From NCBI GenBank assembly GCA_964604675.1, contig CAZSAT010000052.1, forward strand, positions 1 through 46,075: DNA of 46,075 nt, read 5' to 3'. Positions within the stretch are counted from its first letter, which is position 1; each line of letters starts with the position of its first letter. The notes beneath the pieces were generated by a model. That model searched no databases. It was not told where the DNA came from and worked only from the letters and a program-made list of their open reading frames with translations. Positions 16,566 to 24,604 of the stretch are shown piece by piece. Origin of the DNA: CAZSAT01 sp964604675 (GTDB taxonomy: Bacteria; Myxococcota_A; UBA796; CAJQPC01). Position numbers and translations under genes: made by a program.

Positions 16566-16571
16566 ACCTTA
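16566..16571 (-). promoter_or_regulatory. Leaderless-type -10 element (TAAGGT)
   Basis: On the minus strand TAAGGT is followed by six bases (CGGCCC) and the GTG at 16559. It lies at the edge of the decayed EamA gene. Confidence 0.5.
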
Positions 16572-17064
16572 CCGGACCCGAGCCGCCCACGACCAGAGCC
16601 ACGCCGAGCAACAGCAGCGCGCCGGCGACGAGGGTCTGCACGCCGAGGGCTCGCCGTGCACGACCACCCCGAGCACCATGGCCACCACCGCACGGCCGTG
16701 CCGAGCGACGCCACGCCGTGGGGCGCGAGGTGCGGATGGCGCAGCACGAGCGAGCCCGCGGCCCACGAACACGCGGCGCCGACCAACAGGGCCAACCACC
16801 CGGGGTGCGGAAGCGCGGGGACGCCCGCGAGCGCGGCCACGCCTGCAAACCCGATCGCCAGCCCCACCAGAGTGCGATGTCCCGGGCGCTCCCCCCCGGT
16901 CACCCACCCCCGACCAACAGGAGCGAGGGCGCGGTGGCCATCACCAGCGCCACCAGCCCCGAGGGCACGCGGGTCTCGGCCACGCAGACCATCGCATTGC
17001 CGCCGAGCACCAACAACACGCCGGCTGCGGCCGCCGTGGCCCAGACCCGTCGGCCGTCCGCCAT
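16569..17064 (-). pseudogene. Decayed EamA (DMT) family transporter, YedA-like
   Basis: Remnant of a ten-helix drug/metabolite exporter. Three pieces in different frames can be recognised in order. 17064-16900 holds GNAMVCVAETRVPSGLVALV and ends in TGA at 16902-16900. About 16890-16700 holds LVGLAIGFAGVAALAG and GWLALLVGAACSWAAGS. About 16700-16570 holds VAMVLGVVVHGEPSA and LVAGALLLLGVALVVGG. The N-terminal three helices are missing, and so are about 80 residues between the second and third pieces. At least two frameshifts and two deletions mean it is not functional. It abuts a similarly truncated aminotransferase/MocR fragment pointing the other way. Confidence 0.75.
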
Positions 17065-17065
17065 C

Positions 17066-17592
17066 GCTCAAGGCCTGGGACCGGGACGGCCAGGTGCCAC
17101 CGGCGGCACCTTGTCGAAGACCCTGTCACCGGGGCTCCGCGTGGGCTGGGTGGCCGGCGGCCGCCACCAGGCCGCGCTCGTTCGCCGGAAGCTGGTCAGC
17201 GGTCTCGCGTGCCCCACCGTGCCCCAGCTCCCCGCGGCCGAGTACCTCCAGACGGGGGGCTACGACCGCCACCTCCGCCGGCTCCGTCGCGCCTACCGCT
17301 CCCAGATCCGCCGGCTCGCCGAGCACGTGGGCGCCGCCTTCCCGGCGGGGACGCGCATCAACCGCCCCCGAGGAGGCCAGTTCCTCTGGGTCGAGTGCCC
17401 GAGGGCGGCGACGGCCTCGTGCTGTTCGAGGCCGCCTGGGACGCGGGCATCTCCGTGGCGCCCGGCACGATGTTCTCGCCCAGCGGAGGCTACCGGCGCT
17501 TCGTCCGTCTGAACGGCTCGGTGCCCTGGAGCGACCAGGTCGTCGAGGCGGTGGACACACTGGGCAAGCTCGCCACGGCTCAACTGCAGTAG
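17066..17592 (+). pseudogene. Decayed MocR-type (PLP aminotransferase-domain) regulator fragment
   Basis: C-terminal part of a PLP fold-type I aminotransferase domain as found in MocR/PdxR regulators. It begins abruptly with LKAWDRDGQV (from about 17066), shifts frame near 17093 and continues GGTLSKTLSPGLRVGWVAGG, which holds the PLP-binding Lys. It goes on through GGYDRHLRRLRRAYRSQ and PRGGQFLWVECP, shifts again near 17400 and ends LFEAAWDAGISVAPGTMF and YRRFVRLNGSV. The N-terminal winged-helix domain and half of the aminotransferase domain are gone. It is non-functional. MocR genes are often divergent from EamA transporters, and the 5' end of each is missing here, so one deletion could explain both. 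Confidence 0.75.
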
Positions 17593-17602
17593 CGACGTCG
17601 GA

Positions 17603-17608
17603 TTAGGT
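17603..17608 (+). promoter_or_regulatory. Possible leaderless-type -10 element (TTAGGT)
   Basis: TTAGGT is followed by six bases (GGGGCC) and the GTG at 17615. The TAGG core is shared with other start sites in the window, but the first positions fit less well. Confidence 0.35.
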
Positions 17609-17614
17609 GGGGCC

Positions 17615-18376
17615 GTGCGCGACCCCTACGAGCTGCTCGGCCTGCCGTCCGACGCCACGACCGAGGACGCGAAGACGGCCTGGCGTCGGCTGGCCCGAGA
17701 GCACCACCCGGACCTGAACCCCGACGACCCGGAGGCCGCCGAACGCTTCAAGGCCATCCAGGAGGCCTACGAGGCCGTGCGCGATGGCACGGTCGGCGCG
17801 CGAAGCGTGCGACGCGGTCCCGCGCCCGATCCCGACTGGATGGACGCCCTGGCCTGGATGGCCGAACACCATGTGCGGGTCACCCGCGAGCTGGTGCAGC
17901 GCTGGGCGGCCGATCACGGCACCGGCCACGAGCTGGCCTGGGCGCTGGCCGACGCCATCCGCCGTGGCGGCCTGGAGCGGGTGGGGCCGCTCGGTGGCGG
18001 AAGGCGGGTCAAGAAGGCGCTCGCCCGGATCGACCTCGCCATCGACGACCGCCCGTCCCACACCGGGCTCTCGGTCGAGGGGATCAACGGCCGCTGGCTG
18101 GTCGTGCTCCATGCCAGGGAGCTGTGGCGGCGTGGCCTGTCCGACGAGGATCTGCTGCGTCCGGTGGTCTTCCATGCCGTCGAGCTCGGTGTCAGCGTGG
18201 CCCTGCCCCGCGCCCTGGGTCTCCGCCGCGCCGCCGCCTCCCAGAACCACGCTCGGGAGCTGGACCTGGCGCTCCGGCGAGCGCGTCTGCTGGACTGGGG
18301 CTTCAAGGGAGGCGTCGGTGGCCTCGTGGTCTTGATGCTGGCCTGGTCGGCCTGGAACCGGCTCTCCGGTGGGTGA
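17615..18376 (+). CDS. J-domain (DnaJ-like) protein with C-terminal membrane anchor
   Basis: A 253-residue protein. Residues 1-60 are a complete J domain: DPYELLGLPSDATTEDAK, then AREHHPDLNPDD with the His-Pro-Asp motif that stimulates DnaK ATPase, then FKAIQEAYEAV. No Gly/Phe-rich or zinc-finger region follows, so it is a class C co-chaperone. The middle (about 75-225) is helical and unrecognised. The C terminus has a hydrophobic segment (GGVGGLVVLMLAWSAW) that should anchor it in the membrane. The GTG start follows a possible leaderless box. The stop overlaps the next gene by 8 bp. Confidence 0.85.
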   Translation: MRDPYELLGLPSDATTEDAKTAWRRLAREHHPDLNPDDPEAAERFKAIQEAYEAVRDGTVGARSVRRGPAPDPDWMDALAWMAEHHVRVTRELVQRWAADHGTGHELAWALADAIRRGGLERVGPLGGGRRVKKALARIDLAIDDRPSHTGLSVEGINGRWLVVLHARELWRRGLSDEDLLRPVVFHAVELGVSVALPRALGLRRAAASQNHARELDLALRRARLLDWGFKGGVGGLVVLMLAWSAWNRLSGG

Positions 18377-18794
18377 CGCAGAGCTGGTGGCGGCCTTCAA
18401 GGCGTGGCTCGGGCCCCGTCGGAAGTCCGTGCTGGCGGCACTCGCACCCGAGGCCGGACGCAGCCGGGAGCTCACGCGGCTGGCGGAGGCGGTGCGCGCT
18501 CGTGGGCTGGGCCGGGAGGCCTCGCTGGCCGGCTTGGACGCCCTCGAGGCTCGCCTCGTCTCCGCCACGGGCCTGGCCGGGTTCCGGCCGAGCGGTGAGG
18601 TCGAGGTCGAGGACCTGCCCTGGGTGCTCCGCGGGCTCGTGGAGCGCATGGAGCCCGGAGCTGCGGACGAGGCCTCTCGGGTGGCCGCGGTGGCTGCCGC
18701 CAGTGTGCTCGGGAGCCAGCTCCACGGCGCGAAGAGCGGGCCCGCAAAGCTGGCCGCGACGCTCCGGTGGCTGGCGCGCTGCCTCGCTGCCTGA
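18369..18794 (+). CDS. Hypothetical protein, co-transcribed with the J-domain protein
   Basis: A 141-residue, Ala/Leu/Arg-rich, probably all-helical cytoplasmic protein. No known motif is visible. The GTG at 18369 overlaps the end of the J-domain gene by 8 bp, so it should be translationally coupled and may work with that co-chaperone. No signal peptide or transmembrane segment is present. Only the gene context supports it beyond codon pattern. Confidence 0.6.
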   Translation: MGDAELVAAFKAWLGPRRKSVLAALAPEAGRSRELTRLAEAVRARGLGREASLAGLDALEARLVSATGLAGFRPSGEVEVEDLPWVLRGLVERMEPGAADEASRVAAVAAASVLGSQLHGAKSGPAKLAATLRWLARCLAA

Positions 18795-19057
18795 CCCGAG
18801 GCCACCGCGTTCCAAGCTCACGGAGACCCTACCGGTCGTCAGCGACATCACCCCATCCACCCCGTCGCTCGCGACACACCGTCGGGCAAGCAGGTCGAGC
18901 CGATGATCGGCGTTTCCAGTGCGTGCGCCGTGGCGAGCGGGCGAGCGCCCGCGGTGCGGCGGGCCGCAGGCGTGCCCGCGGCACGTCAAGGGTCCCGCAC
19001 GCCGCTGAGTGCGTGCTGGGGACGCCGAGGGCGGATCCACCGCGCCGCCCGGCGGTG
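18795..19057 (+). other. Long intergenic region upstream of the formate dehydrogenase operon
   Basis: This is the longest stretch without a gene in the window (about 275 bp to the ATG at 19070). I see no ORF with a convincing protein, no tRNA-like fold and no sigma-54 signature. It holds at least two inverted repeats. GCGGGC...GCCCGC lies near 18937-18952. A longer stem, GTCCCGCACGC (18992-19002) pairs with GCGTGC plus GGGAC (19011-19023) around an eight-base loop and a two-base bulge. It may hold operator or attenuation sites for fdh, but high GC makes chance hairpins common. Confidence 0.4.
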
Positions 19058-19063
19058 TAGGCT
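19058..19063 (+). promoter_or_regulatory. Leaderless-type -10 element (TAGGCT) of the fdh operon
   Basis: TAGGCT, six bases (CGAAGC), ATG at 19070. It is identical in sequence and spacing to the element at 4677-4682. Confidence 0.6.
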
Positions 19064-19069
19064 CGAAGC

Positions 19070-20554
19070 ATGCAGAAGAAGGGTGCCACCCGCCACGAGG
19101 TCCTCGAACGCCTGGAACACCACGGCGGACTCGCGCCAGGTGTCGCGTCGGCAGTGGCCGAGGAGACCGGCGTGCCCGAGGCCGACGTCTACGGCGTCGG
19201 CACCTTCTACACCCTGCTCCGCAAGCCCGGCGTGCGGCGGGTGTGCCAGGGACTCACCTGCCGCCTCGTCGGTGCCAAGGCCTTGCTCGACGCCGACGAG
19301 AGCGCCGTGCCGGTCTCCTGCCTCGGCCAGTGCGATCGCGGACCCGTCGCCATCGACGCCCGGCTCGAGCTCGAGCAGGCGGCACCCCGCGGTGCCGTGA
19401 CGCCGGACGACCCCAGCCTGCCGATGAACCTGGGCGGCGTCGACCGCCCCGGCTACCCGGCCCTCGAGCGGGCCAAGGCGCTCGGCCACGAGGCCGTGCT
19501 GGACCAGCTCGAGGCCTCCGGCCTCCAGGGCCGTGGCGGCGCCGGCTTCCCCGCCTGGATCAAGTGGCGGGCCGTACGCAACGAAGAAGCCGGTCCTCAC
19601 TACGTCGTCGTGAACGCGGACGAAGGCGAACCCGGCACCTTCAAGGACCGGGACGTGATGCTCCGGCGGCCTCGGCTCATGCTCGAAGGTCTGGCCATCG
19701 CCGCCTGGTTCGCGGGGGCGGAGGAAGCCTACATCTACGTCCGGGGCGAGTTCCCGGCCGAGCGCCGCAGCCTCGAAGCCGCCCTCGCCGACGCGCCCGT
19801 CCCGGATCTCACCATCCACTTCGTCGCCGGCCACGGGGCCTACATCTGCGGCGAGGAGACCGCGCTCCTCGAGGCGATCGAGGGCAAGCGCGGCATGCCG
19901 CGGCTCAAGCCCCCCTACCCCACCCAGGTCGGGCTCTTCGGCAAGCCCACGCTCATGAACAACGTCGAGACCCTGGCGTGCGTGCCCAGCGTCATCGAGC
20001 GTGGCGGCGCATGGTTCCGGGATCAGGGCCGCACCGAGCCCGGCTCGAAGCTCTACTGCGTCTCCGGGCACGTGCAGCGCCCCGGGGTCTTCGAGCTTCC
20101 TCTCGGTGCCACGCTCGACGAGGTCGTGGAGGCGGCCGGCGGCTACCTCGGCACCCCCAAGGCCTTCTCTCCCGGCGGCGCCAGCTCGGGCTTCCTGCCC
20201 ATGACGCTGCGCGAAACGCCGCTCGACTTCGCGAACCTGCAGCAGCACGGTTCCATGCTCGGTTCCGCAGGGGTGGTGGTGCTCAACGACACCGTGAACC
20301 TGGCCGAGGCGGCGAAGTGGCAGCAGGTCTTCTTCGAAGACGAGAGCTGTGGCCAGTGCGCACCGTGTCGCATCGGTGCGCGCCTCCAACGCCGGGCCAT
20401 CGATCGGTTCCTCGACAGGCGCGACGCGTCCGCGCTCGAACATGTGGAGGAGCTTCACTGGGAGATGGAGGAAGGCTCGATCTGCGGCCTCGGCATGGTC
20501 GCGTCGGTGCCTCTGCTCACGGCCATGAAGCACTTTCCGCAGGACTTCGCATGA
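19070..20554 (+). CDS. fdhB: Formate dehydrogenase beta subunit, fused NuoE-NuoF type
   Basis: A 494-residue electron-transfer subunit that passes electrons between the molybdenum/tungsten subunit and NAD(P). Residues 1-100 are a NuoE/FdsG-like thioredoxin-fold domain with a complete [2Fe-2S] set (Cys59, 64, 84, 88). Residues 130-490 are NuoF/FdsB-like: GRGGAGFPAW (nucleotide-binding, 154-163), NADEGEPGTFKDRD (FMN), GAYICGEETALLEAIEG, LMNNVETL and a [4Fe-4S] site in ESCGQCAPCRIG plus a later Cys in SICGLG. These domains are separate proteins in Rhodobacter- and Cupriavidus-type FDS complexes, so here gamma and beta are fused. The stop overlaps fdhA as ATGA. Confidence 0.92.
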   Translation: MQKKGATRHEVLERLEHHGGLAPGVASAVAEETGVPEADVYGVGTFYTLLRKPGVRRVCQGLTCRLVGAKALLDADESAVPVSCLGQCDRGPVAIDARLELEQAAPRGAVTPDDPSLPMNLGGVDRPGYPALERAKALGHEAVLDQLEASGLQGRGGAGFPAWIKWRAVRNEEAGPHYVVVNADEGEPGTFKDRDVMLRRPRLMLEGLAIAAWFAGAEEAYIYVRGEFPAERRSLEAALADAPVPDLTIHFVAGHGAYICGEETALLEAIEGKRGMPRLKPPYPTQVGLFGKPTLMNNVETLACVPSVIERGGAWFRDQGRTEPGSKLYCVSGHVQRPGVFELPLGATLDEVVEAAGGYLGTPKAFSPGGASSGFLPMTLRETPLDFANLQQHGSMLGSAGVVVLNDTVNLAEAAKWQQVFFEDESCGQCAPCRIGARLQRRAIDRFLDRRDASALEHVEELHWEMEEGSICGLGMVASVPLLTAMKHFPQDFA

Positions 20555-23259
20555 GCAACACCTTCGAGCTCACGCTCGACGGGCGCACCGTCAGCGCTTC
20601 GCCGGGAGAGACCCTGCTCGACGTCACCCGCCGCGAAGGCGTCGACATCCCCACCCTGTGCGCCGAGGACCGGGTCGACCCCATGGGCAGCTGCCGGATG
20701 TGCCTCGTCGAGATCGAGGGACAGCGACGCCTGCATCCGAGCTGTGCTTACCCGGCCGAGGCCGGACAGGTGGTCACCTCGGCGTCCGCACGGGTCAAGC
20801 GCCACCGCCAGGTGCTGCTCAGCATGTACCTGGCCGACCACGAGCTCGACGACGACGACCTGCCGCGCGAACGCGGTACCGGCAACCTGTTGCGCCAGCA
20901 CGTGCTCACCCATGGCACCGGCCCGCGCCTCCCGCGCACCGAAGCCCCGCGCGCCGGCCGGCAAGATCTCAACCCCTACATCCAGTTCGAGCCCGAAGCC
21001 TGCGTGCTGTGCAACCTCTGCGTGCGCTACTGCGACGAGGTCGAGGCCGTGAGCGCGATCACGCTGTCCGGGCGCGGCGCCGAGACCACCATCACCACCG
21101 CCGACGACCAGAGCTTGATGGACTCGAGCTGCGAGCTCTGCGGCGGCTGCATCGCGGTGTGCCCGACGGGGGCGATGACCGAGAAGGCCGCGCTCGACTC
21201 CGACTGGCGCGACGAGCGGGTGGTGCGGTCCACCTGCAACTTCTGCGGTGTGGGCTGCCAGCTCAACCTGCACGTGAACAACGATCGGGTGGTGCGGGTC
21301 ACGAGCCCGGACCCCGGCACCACGGTGAACGACGGCAACCTGTGCGTGAAGGGGCGCTTCGCCACCGAGTTCATCCACCACGAAGACCGCCTCACCGTGC
21401 CGCTCATCCGCAAGGACGGTGGCTTCGTCGAGGCGTCCTGGGAGGAGGCCCTGGCCTTCGCCGCCCAGGGCCTGCTCGGGGTCAAGGAGCGCCACGGCGC
21501 CGACGCGCTCGGCTTCGTGTCCTCGTCCCGCTGCACGGGCGAAGAGAACTACCTGGTCCAGAAGCTCTCGCGAGCAGCCTTCGGCACGAACAACTGCCAC
21601 CAGTGCGCGGCAACGTGACACGCGCCCACCGTCGCCGGTCTGGTGACGATGTTCGGTGCGGGCGCGATGACCAACTCCATCCCGGAGATCCGGGACACGG
21701 ACCTGATGTTCGTCATCGGCTCGAACACCACCGAGGCCCACCCCATCATCGCGATGGAGATGAAGCGGGCCAAGAAGAACGGCTCCAAGCTCATCGTGGC
21801 CGACCCGCGACGCATCTGGCTGGCCGACATCGCCGACCTCTACCTGCAGCTCCGGCCGGGCACCGACGTGGCCCTGCTCAGCGCCATGATGCACGTCATC
21901 ATCACCGAGGGCCTGCACGACGCGGCCTTCATCGAGGCCCACTGCACGGGCTTCGACGACGTGGTCGCCAGCTGTCGGGACACCACGCCGGAGTGGGCCG
22001 AGCGCATCACCGGCGTGCCGGCCGACGACATCCGCACCGCTGCCCGCTGGTACGCCACCACCGAGAAGGCTGGCATCTACTACACGCTGGGGATCACCGA
22101 ACACACCCACGGGACCGACAACGTGTACGGCCTCGCGAACCTGGTGTTGATGACAGGGCACCTCGGCAAGCGCAGCGCCGGCATGAACCCCCTCCGCGGC
22201 CAGAACAACGTGCAGGGCGCCAACGACGCCGGCGCGAGCCCCGTGTTCTACCCCGGGTACCAGCGGGTCAACGACCCTGAGGCGCAGGCCCGCTTCGAGG
22301 CCGCGTGGGGCGTGCCGCTCTCCCCGAACGACGGCATGAACTTGAACGTGATGATGAAGGCCGTCGGCAGCCAGATCCGCGGCATGTACGTCATGGGCGA
22401 GGACATCATCCTCTCCGAGCCCAACGTCGAAGCGCTCGAGGAGCGCATGAACCGCGTCGAGTTCCTCGTGCTCCAGGACATCTTCCTGAACGAGACGGCC
22501 CGCTACGCCGACGTCATCCTTCCCGCCGCCTGCTTCGCGGAGAAGGAGGGGGTGTTCACCAACTCCGACCGCCGCGTGCAGCGGGTCCGGAAGGCCGTGG
22601 AGCCACCCGGTCAGGCACGGGCCGACTGGGAGATCGTGTGTGACCTGGCCCGCGCGTGCGGCTACCCCATGCCCCACTACGGCTCGGCGGCGGAGGTCTA
22701 CGACGAGCTCGCCCAGCTCACCGACAAGTTCGCCGGCATCAGCCACGCTCGCATCGAGCTCGAGGGCGGCCTGCAGTGGCCGTGCCCGACCCCCCACCAT
22801 CCCGGCACCGGAACGCTGCACGGCGACGGGCCGGTCAAGGGCAAGGGCATCTTCCAGCCCATCGCCTACCGCCCCAGCGACGAGCTGCCCGACGCCGACT
22901 ACCCGCTCCTCCTGTCCACCGGGCGCACGCTCTACCACTACAACGCGGGCACCCAGACCCGTCGCGCCTCCGGGCCCGCCGCCAAGCAGCCCGAGAACTT
23001 CGTGGAGATGCACCGACGCGACGCGCGGAAGCGCGGCTTCCGCGACGGCGAGCTGGTGCGGGTCAGCTCGCGAAGGGGCACGGTCACCGCGCGAGTGACC
23101 ATCAGCCCGCGCATGCGCAGGGGCTGCGTGTGGATGCCGCTCCACTTCCCGGAAGCGAACACCAACCGGCTCACCAACGATGCCGGCGACCCCGTCACCC
23201 AGACCGCGGAGTACAAGGTCTGCGCCGTGCGGGTAGAGGGCCTGGCCGCCGCCAAGTAA
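20551..23259 (+). CDS. fdhA: Formate dehydrogenase alpha subunit, selenoprotein (Sec356)
   Basis: A 902-residue Mo/W-bis-MGD catalytic subunit for formate/CO2 conversion, read through an in-frame TGA at 21616-21618 as selenocysteine. Domains in order: [2Fe-2S] ferredoxin (about 1-80, with MGSCRMCLVEIEG), NuoG-like His-Cys region, two [4Fe-4S] clusters (CVLCNLCVRYCDEV and CELCGGCIAVCPTGA), the Fe4S4 of the molybdopterin domain (CNFCGVGCQLN), then NNCHQCAAT-U-HAPTVAGL with Sec356 followed by the catalytic His. The remaining molybdopterin domain follows, with NVQGANDAG, and the C-terminal dinucleotide-binding domain ending after MPLHFPEANTN. The NuoG-like N terminus plus FdhB indicates a soluble NAD-linked enzyme. 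A SECIS hairpin lies directly downstream of the TGA. No FdhD or Sel genes are in view. Confidence 0.96.
21616..21648 (+). promoter_or_regulatory. UGA-Sec codon with SECIS element in fdhA
   Basis: After the TGA (21616-21618), CGTCGCC (21630-21636) pairs with GGTGACG (21642-21648), one G-U included, leaving the five-base loop GGTCT (21637-21641). The E. coli fdhF SECIS, as I recall it, has the same GGUCU loop at the same 18 nt distance from the UGA. It should be bound by SelB. Confidence 0.88.
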
Positions 23260-23268
23260 GACTGGGGC

Positions 23269-24567
23269 ATGCCCTTGCTCCTCGTCTTGCTGGCCTGTGC
23301 CAACCCAGGAGAACGCAGCCGTGTCAGCGTGCTGCCCATCCAGGCCACCCCCGAGCGCCTGTTGATGGTCAGCATCGACACCCTGCGCAAGGACCGGCTG
23401 GTCCGCTACGGCGGGTCGCAGGGCATGCCTTGGCTCGAGGCGCGGCTCGAGGAAGCGTTCGTGCTCGAGGAGCACCACAGCTGCTCGAACAACACCATCA
23501 ACTCGATGACGTGCTTGATGCTGGGCCGCGGCGCCATCGATCTGGGTTGGCAGCCATGGATCGACGGTCAGCCCAACCCGCTCGGCGATGCCCCCTACAC
23601 CCTCACCGAGCGCCTCGCAGACCACGGGATGCTCGCCGGCCTGGTCACCACCAACCTGTTCATGGGCACCGACTGGGGCCTGGCTCAGGGACAGCACCGC
23701 TACCGAGCCAAGGCCGCCGGCCTCGCCTCCTGGGCCGTGGACGAGACCCTGAACATGCTCGAGGACCTCGACAGCGTGGACCGATGGTTCCAGCACGTGC
23801 ACCTGTTCGACCCCCACCAGCCCTACGACATGCCCGACGGCTACGACACCACGGGCTTGCCACCCATCGAGATCGACATCCTGCAGCAGGGAGCCCGGCT
23901 CAAGGTGGCCTGGCCCGACCTGGGTGACGACGCGCGCGACGCCTACCTGGAGCACATGGATGCCGCCTACGACGCGGAGTTGGCCTACCTCGATGGCGAG
24001 CTGCAGCGGTTCTTCGAGGAGGCCGAGGCGGCGGGGTGGCTGGACGACACCCTGGTGCTCTTCATCAGCGACCACGGCGAGCAGTTCTTCGAGCGTGGCA
24101 GCTGGGGCCACGGGGACCGACTGCACCCCGAAGAGACCGCCGCGCTCGCCGCCTTCTGGGCGCCGGGGCTGGTGGACGCCGGCACGTGGCTCGACGACAC
24201 GACGCACGTCGACATCATGCCCACTCTGGCACACGCCTTCGATCTGCCGAGTCACGAGTGGGTCACCGGCCGCGCCCTCGGCAACCGCCCGCCGATGAAC
24301 GGGGTGCACTTCTACAACGTGTTCACCGAGCCCCAGCGCATCGCGGTCGAGCAGGGGGAACTGCGCCTGCACTATGGCTGGGACGGCGAGAAGCTCTTCT
24401 ACGACCAGGCCGACGATCCCAACGAGCTCGAGGACGTGTACGCACCCGACCGCGCAGACGTGCAGAGGCTCTGGCCGCAGGTCGAGACGATGGTGGATCA
24501 GGCCACGACCACCCTGGACCTGCCGCCGGCGGAGGAGCTGGAGCTGGCGCGGCGGCGGGTGCGCTGA
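23269..24567 (+). CDS. Sulfatase-like (alkaline-phosphatase superfamily) lipoprotein
   Basis: A 432-residue exported hydrolase. The signal MPLLLVLLAC ends in a lipobox Cys. Metal-binding elements of the sulfatase fold are present: MVSIDTLRKDRL near residue 35, ISDHGEQFFERGSWGHG near 265 and HVDIMPTL. The formylglycine motif C/S-x-P-x-R is absent; the nucleophile region reads SCSNNTINSMTCLMLG, closer to branches that use Thr or Ser directly. It may therefore act on phospho- or phosphono-esters rather than sulfate esters. The ATG is nine bases after the fdhA stop. TAAGAC, overlapping that stop, lies six bases upstream, so it may have its own leaderless promoter inside the fdh operon. Confidence 0.82.
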   Translation: MPLLLVLLACANPGERSRVSVLPIQATPERLLMVSIDTLRKDRLVRYGGSQGMPWLEARLEEAFVLEEHHSCSNNTINSMTCLMLGRGAIDLGWQPWIDGQPNPLGDAPYTLTERLADHGMLAGLVTTNLFMGTDWGLAQGQHRYRAKAAGLASWAVDETLNMLEDLDSVDRWFQHVHLFDPHQPYDMPDGYDTTGLPPIEIDILQQGARLKVAWPDLGDDARDAYLEHMDAAYDAELAYLDGELQRFFEEAEAAGWLDDTLVLFISDHGEQFFERGSWGHGDRLHPEETAALAAFWAPGLVDAGTWLDDTTHVDIMPTLAHAFDLPSHEWVTGRALGNRPPMNGVHFYNVFTEPQRIAVEQGELRLHYGWDGEKLFYDQADDPNELEDVYAPDRADVQRLWPQVETMVDQATTTLDLPPAEELELARRRVR

Positions 24568-24604
24568 GCCCGGGAGGCCGGACGGGGCGGAGCCAGCCGG
24601 CACC

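Noticed and set aside
18795..19069. A selC (tRNA-Sec), other tRNA or sigma-54 promoter in the gap before fdh
   Set aside because: No cloverleaf with a TTCAA-type anticodon loop, and no TGGC-N8-TGC pair at the right spacing, could be found by eye.
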